Positions 1 to 6,951 of a DNA stretch of 18,350 bases are shown piece by piece; positions within the stretch are counted from its first letter, which is position 1, and the number at the start of each line of letters is the position of its first letter. The notes beneath the pieces were generated by a model. It did no database searches. It saw only the letters and a list, made by a program, of their open reading frames with translations, and was not told the origin of the DNA. The translations under genes were made by a program, and so were the position numbers. Source of the stretch: Chloroflexota bacterium (GTDB lineage Bacteria; Chloroflexota; Dehalococcoidia; UBA1151; UBA1328); assembly GCA_002687335.1 (NCBI GenBank), contig NYZY01000033.1, forward strand, positions 23,219 through 41,568. Direction: 5' to 3'.

Positions 1-335
1 CAACGGAATTCCAGATGGTCATTCCGCATTAGCACACCAGGTAGCAGATTGGATTCACAAAGAATTTGGAACCCGTTGCATATTCCAATGACCGGACCAC
101 CTTTGTTTGCAAAAATACGAACTGCCTCCATGACGGGAGAGAAGCGTGCGATCGCTCCGCATCGCAGGAAATCTCCGTATGAGAATCCGCCAGGTAGTAC
201 GATGACATCATATTTATCCAAATTGTCATCATCATGCCAGATATAATCAGACTCGTACCCCAGTACATCTGAAACTGCATATCGAGTGTCTTTTTCGCTC
301 CAGGTACCTGGAAAGACAACGATTCCGAACTTCAA
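1..335 (-). CDS. purQ: Phosphoribosylformylglycinamidine synthase glutaminase subunit PurQ (3' end cut by window edge)
   Basis: PurQ is the glutaminase subunit of FGAM synthase. It releases ammonia from glutamine for PurL, which converts FGAR to FGAM in de novo purine synthesis in the cytoplasm. The 111 visible residues match the class I glutamine amidotransferase fold: an N-terminal [10 protein letters not shown] strand-loop, then [17 protein letters not shown] (about 47-63), then the nucleophile elbow GICNGFQ with Cys86. The catalytic His and Glu lie beyond the left edge. No ATG is available. The start is TTG at 335, eight bases after a strong AGGGGGG ribosome binding site. The gene is preceded by about 130 bp of non-coding DNA and by the rpsU terminator, so it probably has its own promoter. 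No purS lies directly upstream. The family call is very secure; the TTG start is well supported. Confidence 0.95.
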   Translation of the reverse strand, partial: MKFGIVVFPGTWSEKDTRYAVSDVLGYESDYIWHDDDNLDKYDVIVLPGGFSYGDFLRCGAIARFSPVMEAVRIFANKGGPVIGICNGFQILCESNLLPGVLMRNDHLEFR

Positions 336-343
336 TGGCTGTA

Positions 344-350
344 CCCCCCT
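344..350 (-). promoter_or_regulatory. Ribosome binding site of purQ
   Basis: The minus strand reads AGGGGGG here, followed by eight bases and then TTG at 335. This site decides the start of purQ, which has no ATG at its conserved N-terminus. Confidence 0.7.
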
Positions 351-433
351 GGATGCTTAACACCTGAAGTCAAAACTTGAGTCACTGTAAGTTGTCTTAT
401 TGTCGCCTCTCCCCGAAGCAAAATCACGGGAAT

Positions 434-462
434 ATTATTGTGAATTGTTAAACCTGTATGAA
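434..462 (-). promoter_or_regulatory. Candidate promoter for purQ
   Basis: On the minus strand TTCATA (4/6 to the -35 consensus) is followed after 17 bases by AATAAT (5/6 to the -10 consensus). It lies just past the rpsU terminator and about 100 bases before the purQ start. That placement fits a separate purQ transcript with a leader of about 90 bases. The match is moderate and the region is AT-rich, so chance is possible. Confidence 0.35.
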
Positions 463-468
463 AATTTC

Positions 469-498
469 AAAAAAAACACCCCGGAGTATCCGAGGTGT
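469..498 (-). terminator. Rho-independent terminator after rpsU
   Basis: Positions 476-484 and 490-498 form a nine-pair stem with one internal C-A mismatch (plus-strand arms ACACCCCGG and CCGAGGTGT) around a five-base loop. On the minus strand the hairpin is followed directly by eight T residues (469-476 read in reverse; one pairs in the stem). It lies about 45 bases past the rpsU stop, so it should end the rpsU transcript and separate it from purQ. Confidence 0.85.
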
Positions 499-541
499 GA
501 ATAAAGGTTGCCGTTCAGCCCCACAGGCTTTTCTTACATGC

Positions 542-736
542 TTACATGTTTTTTAAAGTTGCCTTAACGCTCTTGCGCTTCTTGGCAGCAGCGGTTTTCT
601 TTCGGGTGATGCTGGGAGGCTCAAAGTGTTGCCGTCGTCTGGCTTCAGAAATTATTGATTCTTGCTGCACTCTCTTGGTGAAGCGGCGCAGAAACCCCTC
701 GAAACTTTCACCATCGTTGATTCGTAGTTCTACCAA
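542..736 (-). CDS. rpsU: Small ribosomal subunit protein bS21
   Basis: bS21 is a small basic protein of the 30S platform near the anti-Shine-Dalgarno end of 16S rRNA, where it affects initiation. The 64-residue product has the family pattern: a VELRINDGESFEGFLRRF opening, then a basic helix KRVQQ..I.SEARRR.HFEPPS, then a lysine-rich tail (RKKTAAAKKRKS). The frame is open further upstream to an ATG at 793, but those 19 residues do not resemble bS21. TTG at 736 has AGGAA five bases upstream, so I chose TTG. A promoter at 819-848 and a terminator at 469-498 make this a likely single-gene transcript. Read-through from gltX cannot be excluded, because I see no terminator between them. Confidence 0.9.
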   Translation of the reverse strand: MVELRINDGESFEGFLRRFTKRVQQESIISEARRRQHFEPPSITRKKTAAAKKRKSVKATLKNM

Positions 737-741
737 AGAAA

Positions 742-746
742 TTCCT
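742..746 (-). promoter_or_regulatory. Ribosome binding site of rpsU
   Basis: The minus strand reads AGGAA, then five bases, then TTG at 736. The competing ATG at 793 has no comparable purine-rich site upstream. The site therefore favours the shorter bS21 product. Confidence 0.6.
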
Positions 747-758
747 AATTCGTTATTG

Positions 759-779
759 GGTGACACATGATGTGTGACC
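759..779. repeat. 21-bp dyad in the rpsU leader
   Basis: The two 10-base halves around position 769 are inverted copies with a single mismatch (G762 against G776). The inner six bases each side are ACACAT and ATGTGT and the outer three are GGT and ACC. The dyad lies between the predicted rpsU promoter and its TTG start. It could be a protein operator or, in the RNA, a hairpin 22 bases before the start codon. Function is not shown by the sequence. Confidence 0.5.
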
Positions 780-818
780 GATCGGACAATCATCTGAAGT
801 GCAGATGGGCTGACTACT

Positions 819-848
819 AGTATAGGTATTGGGGTATCTCACGGTCAA
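819..848 (-). promoter_or_regulatory. rpsU: Sigma70-like promoter for rpsU
   Basis: On the minus strand TTGACC (848-843, 5/6) and TATACT (824-819, 5/6) are separated by 18 bases. Transcription would start near 812, giving a leader of about 75 bases before the TTG start of rpsU. This is the best promoter match I see in the window. Confidence 0.65.
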
Positions 849-883
849 TGAAATTTTATGTGCAAATGTTCAGTCAACTTAGA

Positions 884-2380
884 TTATTGAGTTGATTTAA
901 GTATTTTGAGACCATTTTCCATTCGGGTTATGCATCTTGCTCGACCAATAGCTGCCATGGTATCGAACAGTGGCGGCGCAAATGTTTTTCCAGTAGTGGT
1001 AACTCGTATAGGTGAAAACAGTTGACCTGGTTTCAACCCCATTTTTTCAGCCAGAGACCGATATGCTGTTTCTAGTTGATCAGGTTCAAATGTTGAAACT
1101 GTTTTGCACAGTTTAAGCGCTGCCGCCAATGCCTTGACGGTGAGGTTCACGTCCATTTTTCGACCTGGTATGTCTTTCGCTGCTGGTTGGACATTATCAG
1201 AAAAGAAGAAATCAAGCGCCTCAGTACCTTCGGTTAAAAGTTTGAGACGTTCATGGACTAGTGGAATGAGTTGACGGAGATAATTTCGATCGATTGGTCG
1301 TTCAACTGAGTTGGGCATCCCACCTTCCGACTCTGCGCGTTCCATGAATGGCACAAGCAGATCCATAAGGCGCTCGGTGTCCATGTCTCTTATATAAACA
1401 CCGTTCATCCACGCGAGTTTTTCACTGTCGAAAGTTGCGGGAGAGTCATTTATACGTTCAATTGTGAAACGTTCGATGATTTCATCTCGACTCATTACTT
1501 CGGTATCATCTCCAGGAGACCAGCCGAGTAGGCTCATGAAATTAAATACTGCATCGGGCAGGAACCCTTGATCACGGTATTCAAGGGCTGAAGTCGCTCC
1601 ATGCCGTTTACTGAGCTTCGCCTTATCCTTCCCTAAAATTAATGGTACGTGAACGTATTGTGGCGGTTCGATCCCTAGTGCTTTATGGATCAGTAAGTGA
1701 CGTGGCGTACTTGAAATCCATTCATCTCCTCTGATTACATGAGTGACACCCATAGAGTGGTCATCTAAGACATGTGCCAAGTGATAGGTAGGCATTTCGT
1801 CCGATTTAAGGATCACGAAATCATCTATTTCTTTTAAATCAAATGTGACTTTCCCTCGTACAGTATCTTCAAATGAAACTGAACCATGTTCTGGGACCCT
1901 GAGTCGAATAGTGATTGGTAGCCCGGCTTTCCGGGATGCTTCAATTTCATCTTTGCTACGGTACCGCCCACGATTGTCGTATCGAGGCGGCTGTTTTGCT
2001 GCCCGCTGTCGCTCTCTAAGAGCAGCTAATTGTTCGGGAGTGGTGTCATCGAAATAGGCCTCCCCATTTTCAATCAATTTCATAGCTGTTTCGATATATG
2101 TTTGCCTGCGTTCAGATTGAACGTATGGTGCGTGAGGGCCGCCCTTGATCGGACCCTCGTCCCAATCGAGACCAAGCCAGTTTAGTGATTCGAAAATCGC
2201 CTTTTCTGCCTCGGCGTCATATCGATTGCGATCGGTGTCTTCGATCCTTACGATGAACTGGCCTTTGGATTTTTTTGCCAGAATCCAACAAAAAAGAGCC
2301 GTGCGTATGTTTCCGATGTGAGGGATACCGGTGGGGCTAGGAGCGTAACGTACCCGAACGGGGGGTATTGATGATGTCAT
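884..2380 (-). CDS. gltX: Glutamyl-tRNA synthetase
   Basis: The enzyme charges tRNA-Glu with glutamate using ATP in the cytoplasm. In bacteria lacking GlnRS it also charges tRNA-Gln, for amidation by GatCAB. The 498-residue length is normal. The class I signature is clear: YAPSPTGIPHIGN with the HIGH-type HIGN at 21-24, RIEDTDRNR at about 45-53, the RGDEWISSTPRH loop near 218-228, and KLSKRHG (KMSKS-type) at 255-261. A helical anticodon-binding domain follows, with a typical end in MENGLKIL. It starts at ATG 2380, 52 bases after rluD, and is probably the last gene of an lspA-rluD-gltX transcript. No terminator is evident before the rpsU promoter. Whether it is discriminating cannot be decided from the sequence by eye. 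Confidence 0.97.
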   Translation of the reverse strand: MTSSIPPVRVRYAPSPTGIPHIGNIRTALFCWILAKKSKGQFIVRIEDTDRNRYDAEAEKAIFESLNWLGLDWDEGPIKGGPHAPYVQSERRQTYIETAMKLIENGEAYFDDTTPEQLAALRERQRAAKQPPRYDNRGRYRSKDEIEASRKAGLPITIRLRVPEHGSVSFEDTVRGKVTFDLKEIDDFVILKSDEMPTYHLAHVLDDHSMGVTHVIRGDEWISSTPRHLLIHKALGIEPPQYVHVPLILGKDKAKLSKRHGATSALEYRDQGFLPDAVFNFMSLLGWSPGDDTEVMSRDEIIERFTIERINDSPATFDSEKLAWMNGVYIRDMDTERLMDLLVPFMERAESEGGMPNSVERPIDRNYLRQLIPLVHERLKLLTEGTEALDFFFSDNVQPAAKDIPGRKMDVNLTVKALAAALKLCKTVSTFEPDQLETAYRSLAEKMGLKPGQLFSPIRVTTTGKTFAPPLFDTMAAIGRARCITRMENGLKILKSTQ

Positions 2381-2432
2381 TCAAGAACTTTAGCAGAGGA
2401 ATTACAGGTAGAAGGTGTATGAATTATGTTAC

Positions 2433-3338
2433 TCACTCGATCAAGGAAATTGCACTTCGTAAATCATCAGGAAGATGGGATGTTACAGATACTTTTTCAG
2501 ATGAAATAGGGTGATTGAATATGAGTTTTGAGGCATGTAGAAATTGTCGACTTAAATTTTCAATACCCTGTCGTTTACCATAGGTTTGATCTCCCACTAC
2601 AGGATGTCCTATCGCCGTCATGTGTACACGAATCTGATGCATACGACCGGTTTCGAGTCTAATCTTTAAAAAAGAAAACTGACCTATTTCGCGGATAACT
2701 TCATAATGCGTCAGCGCCGGACGCCCATCTTCATTCACTGCTTGACGAGTGCGGTGATGTGGATCTCGACCTACGGGTGCGTCGATTGTTCCCTTAGATG
2801 ATTCTGGGTGTCCGTGCACAAGCGTTGTGTATATTCGCTCGATCTCATGTCTCTTGATCATTGCTGTCAGATTGTCATATGAAGTTGGGTTAAGAGCGAT
2901 AATCAAAAGTCCACTGGTATCTCGATCGAGTCGATGCACGATGCCAGGCCGATCAGTGTCACCTACCGCAGAAATTTTTGGCCAACGTGTTACGGCAGCA
3001 TTAGCCATAGTGTCTGTGAGATGCCCGGCTCCGCTGTGGACGACCATTCCTGAGGGCTTGTCAATGATCGCAATATCATCGTCCTCAAAAACTACATTCA
3101 GAGTTAATTCACTGGGCGTTATAGCAGGTGTTAGATAGTCTTTTATTGGTTCAACACGAATAATTTGTCCACTACTTACTTTAGTTGAAGCACGTGTGGT
3201 TGTAATACCGTCTATTGAAACAAGTCCTGCCAGTATTGAACGTTGCATATGTGACCGTGATCCCAAATGCTCCGTTGTTTCTGTTAACACCACATCCAAA
3301 CGCTGGCCTTGCTGTTTTTCAATTATTACAAACTCCAT
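2433..3338 (-). CDS. rluD: RluD-type 23S rRNA pseudouridine synthase (RluA family)
   Basis: This enzyme isomerises uridines to pseudouridine in large-subunit rRNA or tRNA. It has an N-terminal S4 RNA-binding domain (about 10-60, starting GQRLDVVL) followed by the RluA catalytic domain. The catalytic motif HRLDRDTSG sits at 135-143 with Asp138 as the nucleophile. Other family motifs are IIDKPSGMVVH (about 91-101) and TGRMHQIRVHM with VVGDQTYG near the C-terminus. The 301-residue length is standard for RluD. It lies 14 bases downstream of lspA, the same lspA-rluD arrangement found in many bacteria, including Firmicutes and Chloroflexota. The precise target uridines (RluD-like 1911/1915/1917 or others) are inferred from family similarity only. 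Confidence 0.92.
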   Translation of the reverse strand: MEFVIIEKQQGQRLDVVLTETTEHLGSRSHMQRSILAGLVSIDGITTTRASTKVSSGQIIRVEPIKDYLTPAITPSELTLNVVFEDDDIAIIDKPSGMVVHSGAGHLTDTMANAAVTRWPKISAVGDTDRPGIVHRLDRDTSGLLIIALNPTSYDNLTAMIKRHEIERIYTTLVHGHPESSKGTIDAPVGRDPHHRTRQAVNEDGRPALTHYEVIREIGQFSFLKIRLETGRMHQIRVHMTAIGHPVVGDQTYGKRQGIENLSRQFLHASKLIFNHPISSEKVSVTSHLPDDLRSAISLIE

Positions 3339-3352
3339 AAAGGTCTCATCTT

Positions 3353-3916
3353 TTATTCCACTGAGTCGGGAGTTTTATTGGTGTTGGAGGAATTCTTCGC
3401 TGCCTGCGAATTCTCAGAGTCTAAATCTTGAGAATCTTCTTTAGAGTCATCGTTCAAAAACCAGAAATAGAAGATCAGCAGACCGATACCGATAACAATG
3501 GAAGAATCCGCCACATTGAAAATTGGCCAGGGGCCTACGTCAATGAAATCGGTTACGTGACCCAATCTTAAGCGATCAGTGATGTTGCCAATAGCACCTC
3601 CGAATTGGAGTCCGAACGCAACTCTAAGTACCCAGGGCGGGTTCTTAATTGAACTGTAGATCCAAGTTAGTACTGCGACGGCTGCTAGTGATACCCAGGT
3701 CAGGATGTCGCCTTGACCTTGGAACAACGAGAACGCTGTTCCTGTGTTCCATGCATGGGTGAATCTGAAGAACCCAGTTACTGGCAGTGACTCACCAACC
3801 GCCAAATTATCAATAACCAACCATTTAGTTACTTGGTCAATGACAACCGTAAATAGCAGTACTGTCCACGGGATCGGGTCAAAAAAATTCGATCGAATTT
3901 TTACATTATTGTTCAT
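3353..3916 (-). CDS. lspA: Lipoprotein signal peptidase (signal peptidase II)
   Basis: LspA is an inner-membrane aspartic protease that removes the signal peptide of prolipoproteins after lipidation by Lgt. The protein has four hydrophobic segments (about 15-35, 70-88, 95-110 and 138-153). The conserved motifs are VVIDQVTKW (24-32), the NTGTAFSLF block (57-65), GAIGNITDR with catalytic Asp114, and FNVADSSI with catalytic Asp137. A hydrophilic, acidic and Asn/Ser-rich tail of about 33 residues extends past the last membrane helix, making it 187 residues, slightly longer than the usual 150-170. ATG at 3916 is the start. It is the first gene of a likely lspA-rluD-gltX operon and divergent from the threonine aldolase gene. 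Confidence 0.95.
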   Translation of the reverse strand: MNNNVKIRSNFFDPIPWTVLLFTVVIDQVTKWLVIDNLAVGESLPVTGFFRFTHAWNTGTAFSLFQGQGDILTWVSLAAVAVLTWIYSSIKNPPWVLRVAFGLQFGGAIGNITDRLRLGHVTDFIDVGPWPIFNVADSSIVIGIGLLIFYFWFLNDDSKEDSQDLDSENSQAAKNSSNTNKTPDSVE

Positions 3917-3975
3917 CGGTAATATTTGTGAAGATTTAATTATGGGTATGTGGATGATTCATAAAATTATCTTCG

Positions 3976-3981
3976 AGTATA
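3976..3981 (-). promoter_or_regulatory. Candidate -10 element for lspA
   Basis: The minus strand reads TATACT here (5/6 to consensus), about 60 bases before the lspA start. The -35 region is poor: the best match, TTCACG at 4002-3997, leaves only 15 bases of spacing. The element sits next to the dyad at 3983-4003, so a regulated or activator-dependent promoter is possible. The evidence is weak. Confidence 0.25.
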
Positions 3982-3982
3982 C

Positions 3983-4003
3983 GTTCATACAGTATGCGTG
4001 AAC
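3983..4003. repeat. Dyad in the lspA/threonine aldolase divergent region
   Basis: Outer arms GTTCA (3983-3987) and TGAAC (3999-4003) are perfect inverted copies. Inside them lies a second, offset perfect palindrome, CATAC-A-GTATG (3986-3996). The position between two divergent genes and beside a TATACT box suggests an operator. The regulator is unknown. Confidence 0.4.
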
Positions 4004-4062
4004 TTGTATCAGGGTTAGAATCCATTGCCGTATGTATCGTTCTTAGGATTTGTTTTCAAACT

Positions 4063-4067
4063 GGAGA
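4063..4067 (+). promoter_or_regulatory. Ribosome binding site of the threonine aldolase gene
   Basis: GGAGA lies nine bases before ATG at 4077. It supports that start over the in-frame TTG at 4050, which would add nine residues unlike the family. Confidence 0.55.
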
Positions 4068-4076
4068 ATCAATGGC

Positions 4077-5111
4077 ATGATTCGAGTAGATTTGCGCAGC
4101 GACACGGTGACACATCCCAGCCCTGAAATGCGAAAGGCGATGTATGAAGCTGAGGTCGGTGATGATGTTTATGGTGACGACCCGACCGTCAATCATCTTC
4201 AAGAACGTGCAGCTGAACTACTTGGTAAAGAAGCGGGATTATTTGTTTCTTCTGGTACGCAGGGCAACCTTGTTTCCATGCTTGCGCACGCTCAGCGCGG
4301 CGAGGAAGTATTAGTGGGAGATCAGTGTCATATTATGAATAATGAAGCTGGTGGATCTATGGTGTTAGGCAGCATTGTTCTCTATCCCATCAGAACTGAT
4401 GAATTTGGGTTTTTAGAACCCGATCACATTAAGGATGCAGTGAAACCGCGGGATTATCACAAGCCCACGACTAGGCTATTGGCGATAGAAAATACGCATA
4501 ACGCTTCCAGTGGTCGCGCCCTTAATGCTGAACAGATGAAAGCAATGGCTGACGCTGGTCACGAGAAAAGTTTGAGCGTTCACCTTGACGGTGCACGGAT
4601 CTTTAACGCTGCGGTAGCGTTAGACGTGCCTGTTGCCGATCTAACAGAGCATGTTGACAGTGTGACATTTTGTCTGTCGAAAGGTCTTTCTTGTCCTATA
4701 GGGTCGATTGTGGTTGGCTCGGAAGGGTTTATACAGGAGGCTGATCGTTGGCGGAAAATGTTGGGTTCAGGCATGCGTCAAGTCGGCATAATTGCTGCTG
4801 CTGGCCTAGTTGCTCTTGATTCAATGATCGAACGTATGCAGGAAGACCATGATTCTGCTCGTCATATCGCCTCAAGAATGGCTGAGATGAAGGGTATATC
4901 TGTTGACCCTGAGCATATTCAGACCAACATCATCAGGTTCGGAGTGCCTCCGCATACAGGGAATCAGATCGCGTCTCGCTTGAAAGAAGAAGGTGTATAC
5001 ATAAATGGTGGAGATTCTGATCTTCGTATAGTGACACATTACGGTTTAACAAATGATGATTATGAATTCGCTATATCTGCACTTGATCGAGTAATGCGCG
5101 AACTTGCCTGA
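4077..5111 (+). CDS. ltaE: L-threonine/L-allo-threonine aldolase (PLP-dependent)
   Basis: The enzyme cleaves L-threonine or L-allo-threonine to glycine and acetaldehyde, using pyridoxal phosphate in the cytoplasm. The 344-residue product has the fold-type I low-specificity threonine aldolase signature. It opens IRVDLRSDTVTHPSPEMRKAM, then has VGDDVYGDDPTVN and the SSGTQGNL cofactor loop. HLDGAR carries the PLP-binding Asp (about 171), and SVTFCLSKGLSCPIGS carries the Schiff-base Lys at about 202. A typical Arg-Xaa-Val-Thr-His motif lies near the C-terminus. It is a single plus-strand gene between divergent lspA and convergent rarA. The 22 bp between its stop and the rarA stop hold no convincing terminator. 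The family is sure; substrate stereochemistry cannot be told by eye. Confidence 0.92.
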   Translation: MIRVDLRSDTVTHPSPEMRKAMYEAEVGDDVYGDDPTVNHLQERAAELLGKEAGLFVSSGTQGNLVSMLAHAQRGEEVLVGDQCHIMNNEAGGSMVLGSIVLYPIRTDEFGFLEPDHIKDAVKPRDYHKPTTRLLAIENTHNASSGRALNAEQMKAMADAGHEKSLSVHLDGARIFNAAVALDVPVADLTEHVDSVTFCLSKGLSCPIGSIVVGSEGFIQEADRWRKMLGSGMRQVGIIAAAGLVALDSMIERMQEDHDSARHIASRMAEMKGISVDPEHIQTNIIRFGVPPHTGNQIASRLKEEGVYINGGDSDLRIVTHYGLTNDDYEFAISALDRVMRELA

Positions 5112-5133
5112 GGTATGAAATTCTGGTTAAAGT

Positions 5134-6465
5134 TTACTTTTCTTTGTAACGATCACCCCACCATTCGGCCAAACGTTGGCGACTAAGCTTTTCCGAACCG
5201 AGATTACCTGGTTTGTAAAACCGTTGGTTTTTGATCGCCTCAGGTAAATTGCCACGTTTTAAAAAGTGATCAGGTTTATCGTGAGGGTAGTTGTAATCTT
5301 TACCGTAACCAAGCTTTTGCATTAATGCGGTCGGTGCATTACGTAAGTGATTTGGAATTGGTTCGTCTCTGGATGAGCGTACCATTTCTAATGCTTTATC
5401 AATTGCTTTATAGGCTGAATTTGATTTGGGTGCGCAGGCTAGATAAATAGTAGCTTCCGCTAGCGGAATGCGACCTTCAGGCATACCAACAAAGCTGACG
5501 GCCTGCTGGGCTGCCATAGCGACCGTGAGCCCATTTGGTTCAGCCAATCCAATATCTTCGGCCGCTGATATTACTAAACGCCGTGCGATAAATACTGCAT
5601 CTTCACCGGCTTCAATCATTCTTGCCAGGTAATAAAGTGCTGCATCAGGATCGGAGGCACGTATAGATTTGATAAATGCCGAAATCGTGTCGTAGTGCAT
5701 ATCACCGAGCCGGTCATAACGTGACTGTTTTTGAACTGATTGTTCGATAGTTTCAACGTTCACATGTTTTTCACCAGAGCCATCGATACTAGTTGATTCG
5801 CTGGCAAGTTCGAGCGTGTTTAATGCGGATCTAGCATCACCGTTAGCTACACGCAACAGAAAGTGCCTCGCCTTTTCTGAAAGAGAAATCTTTTCATGCC
5901 CAAGCCCATGGTCTTTATCTGAAATAGCTCGGTTAATTATTTCCTCTAGATTCTTGTCACTTAGAGGTTCTAGGGTATAAACCCTGGTTCGAGATAGAAG
6001 CGGTGAAATTATTTCGAATGAGGGGTTTTCTGTTGTGGCTCCGATCAACGTTATAGTCCCATCCTCCACGTGAGGTAGTAGCGCATCCTGTTGTGATTTA
6101 GAAAATCTATGAATTTCATCGATGAACAGGATTGTTCGTCGGCTATTTTCCCCCAGTCGTTCCGCCGCGCCTGCCATCACTTCCCGTATGTCTTTCACGC
6201 CAGAAGTCACAGCACTTATTTGTTCAAAATGAGAACCTGTTGCCCCGGCCACAAGTCTTGCCAAAGTGGTTTTACCGCTTCCGGGGGGACCCCATAGAAT
6301 CATAGATGGTAACCGGTCTTCTTCGATCGCTCTTCTAAGTACTGTGCCAGGGGCTAAGATGTGCATTTGACCGAAATATTCTTTTAGATTTCGCGGTCGC
6401 ATACGAGTAGCTAGTGGCGCTATTTGATCCTGGATTTCTTGTCTTCGATGCTCAAATAAAGTCAT
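5134..6465 (-). CDS. rarA: Replication-associated recombination protein RarA/MgsA (AAA+ ATPase)
   Basis: RarA is a AAA+ ATPase related to clamp-loader subunits (Mgs1/WRNIP1 family) that acts at stalled replication forks with SSB. The sequence shows FGQMHIL before the ATPase core, Walker A GPPGSGKT at 59-66, Walker B ILFIDEIHRF with Asp116-Glu117, and sensor-1 LIGATTENPSFEI. SRTRVYTLEPL carries the likely arginine finger, and GDARSALNTLE is the sensor-2 helix. The C-terminal tetramerisation region contains the family stretch RLVISAAEDIGLA and YPHDKPDHF. The 443-residue length is normal. It starts at ATG 6465, 93 bases after the Smr gene. That gap contains no gene or terminator that I recognise, so it may be cotranscribed with selA and smr or have its own promoter. 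Confidence 0.95.
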   Translation of the reverse strand: MTLFEHRRQEIQDQIAPLATRMRPRNLKEYFGQMHILAPGTVLRRAIEEDRLPSMILWGPPGSGKTTLARLVAGATGSHFEQISAVTSGVKDIREVMAGAAERLGENSRRTILFIDEIHRFSKSQQDALLPHVEDGTITLIGATTENPSFEIISPLLSRTRVYTLEPLSDKNLEEIINRAISDKDHGLGHEKISLSEKARHFLLRVANGDARSALNTLELASESTSIDGSGEKHVNVETIEQSVQKQSRYDRLGDMHYDTISAFIKSIRASDPDAALYYLARMIEAGEDAVFIARRLVISAAEDIGLAEPNGLTVAMAAQQAVSFVGMPEGRIPLAEATIYLACAPKSNSAYKAIDKALEMVRSSRDEPIPNHLRNAPTALMQKLGYGKDYNYPHDKPDHFLKRGNLPEAIKNQRFYKPGNLGSEKLSRQRLAEWWGDRYKEK

Positions 6466-6558
6466 TTGGGTATTGAAAAATTCATATATGGATTAGCTCT
6501 ATCACAGATATTTACAGCTTACTCTTCCTGATTTCTTTGAATACGAGCAGATGACGGT

Positions 6559-6951
6559 TTATTTTCGGGTTAGAGGTTTTGGAACTATAGAGTTATTAGC
6601 GCGCCTATTGAAAGCACGGTGACCTCCATAATCCAATTCTGCAATCGTGATGCCATCATTACCATCCCCATGTGCAGCTGGATAGTGACGAGCAACTAAT
6701 GAACTTTTCGATAAAATTTCGTTTGTTACCTGTTTCAGCGCGCCAGTACCTTGCCCGTGGTTGATTCTAGAGATGTGTAAACGTGCGTCATGGCATTGTT
6801 GTAGATGCTCTTCAATGGCAGGAATGGCTTCATGAACCCTCATGCCATGTAGATCAATTTCAATATCGACGGGCTCTAGCCCGGCTGTTTGACTTGGAGA
6901 CCATTGCTGTTCGGATATAGGCCTGGGGCGTCTTCGGCGTTTAGGACTCAT
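6559..6951 (-). CDS. Stand-alone Smr-domain protein
   Basis: This is a 130-residue protein with an Smr (small MutS-related) domain. Such domains nick DNA in MutS2, and in stand-alone or ribosome-associated forms cleave RNA in collided-ribosome quality control. A very basic N-terminus (PKRRRRPRP) is followed by the conserved DLHGM at 33-37 and HGQGTGALK at 65-73, the two motifs that make the active-site surface. Its ATG shares one base with the stop codon of selA (TAATG), so the two are translationally coupled. Whether the target is DNA branch points or mRNA on ribosomes is unknown. The neighbouring rarA (fork repair) and selA (translation) would fit either reading. Confidence 0.88.
   Translation of the reverse strand: MSPKRRRRPRPISEQQWSPSQTAGLEPVDIEIDLHGMRVHEAIPAIEEHLQQCHDARLHISRINHGQGTGALKQVTNEILSKSSLVARHYPAAHGDGNDGITIAELDYGGHRAFNRRANNSIVPKPLTRK

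Noticed and set aside
29..319. Minus-strand open frame of 96 codons at the left edge
   Set aside because: It is a shifted reading of purQ. The purQ frame carries the GICNGFQ nucleophile elbow and the PurQ N-terminus.
1665..1674. GGTTCGATCC, which resembles a tRNA T-arm
   Set aside because: It lies inside the well-supported gltX coding sequence, and no acceptor stem, anticodon arm or CCA-side pairing fits around it.
5112..5133. Hairpin AAAG/CTTT between the threonine aldolase and rarA stops, possibly a terminator
   Set aside because: The stem is only four or five A-T-rich pairs with a tiny loop, too weak to support a call.
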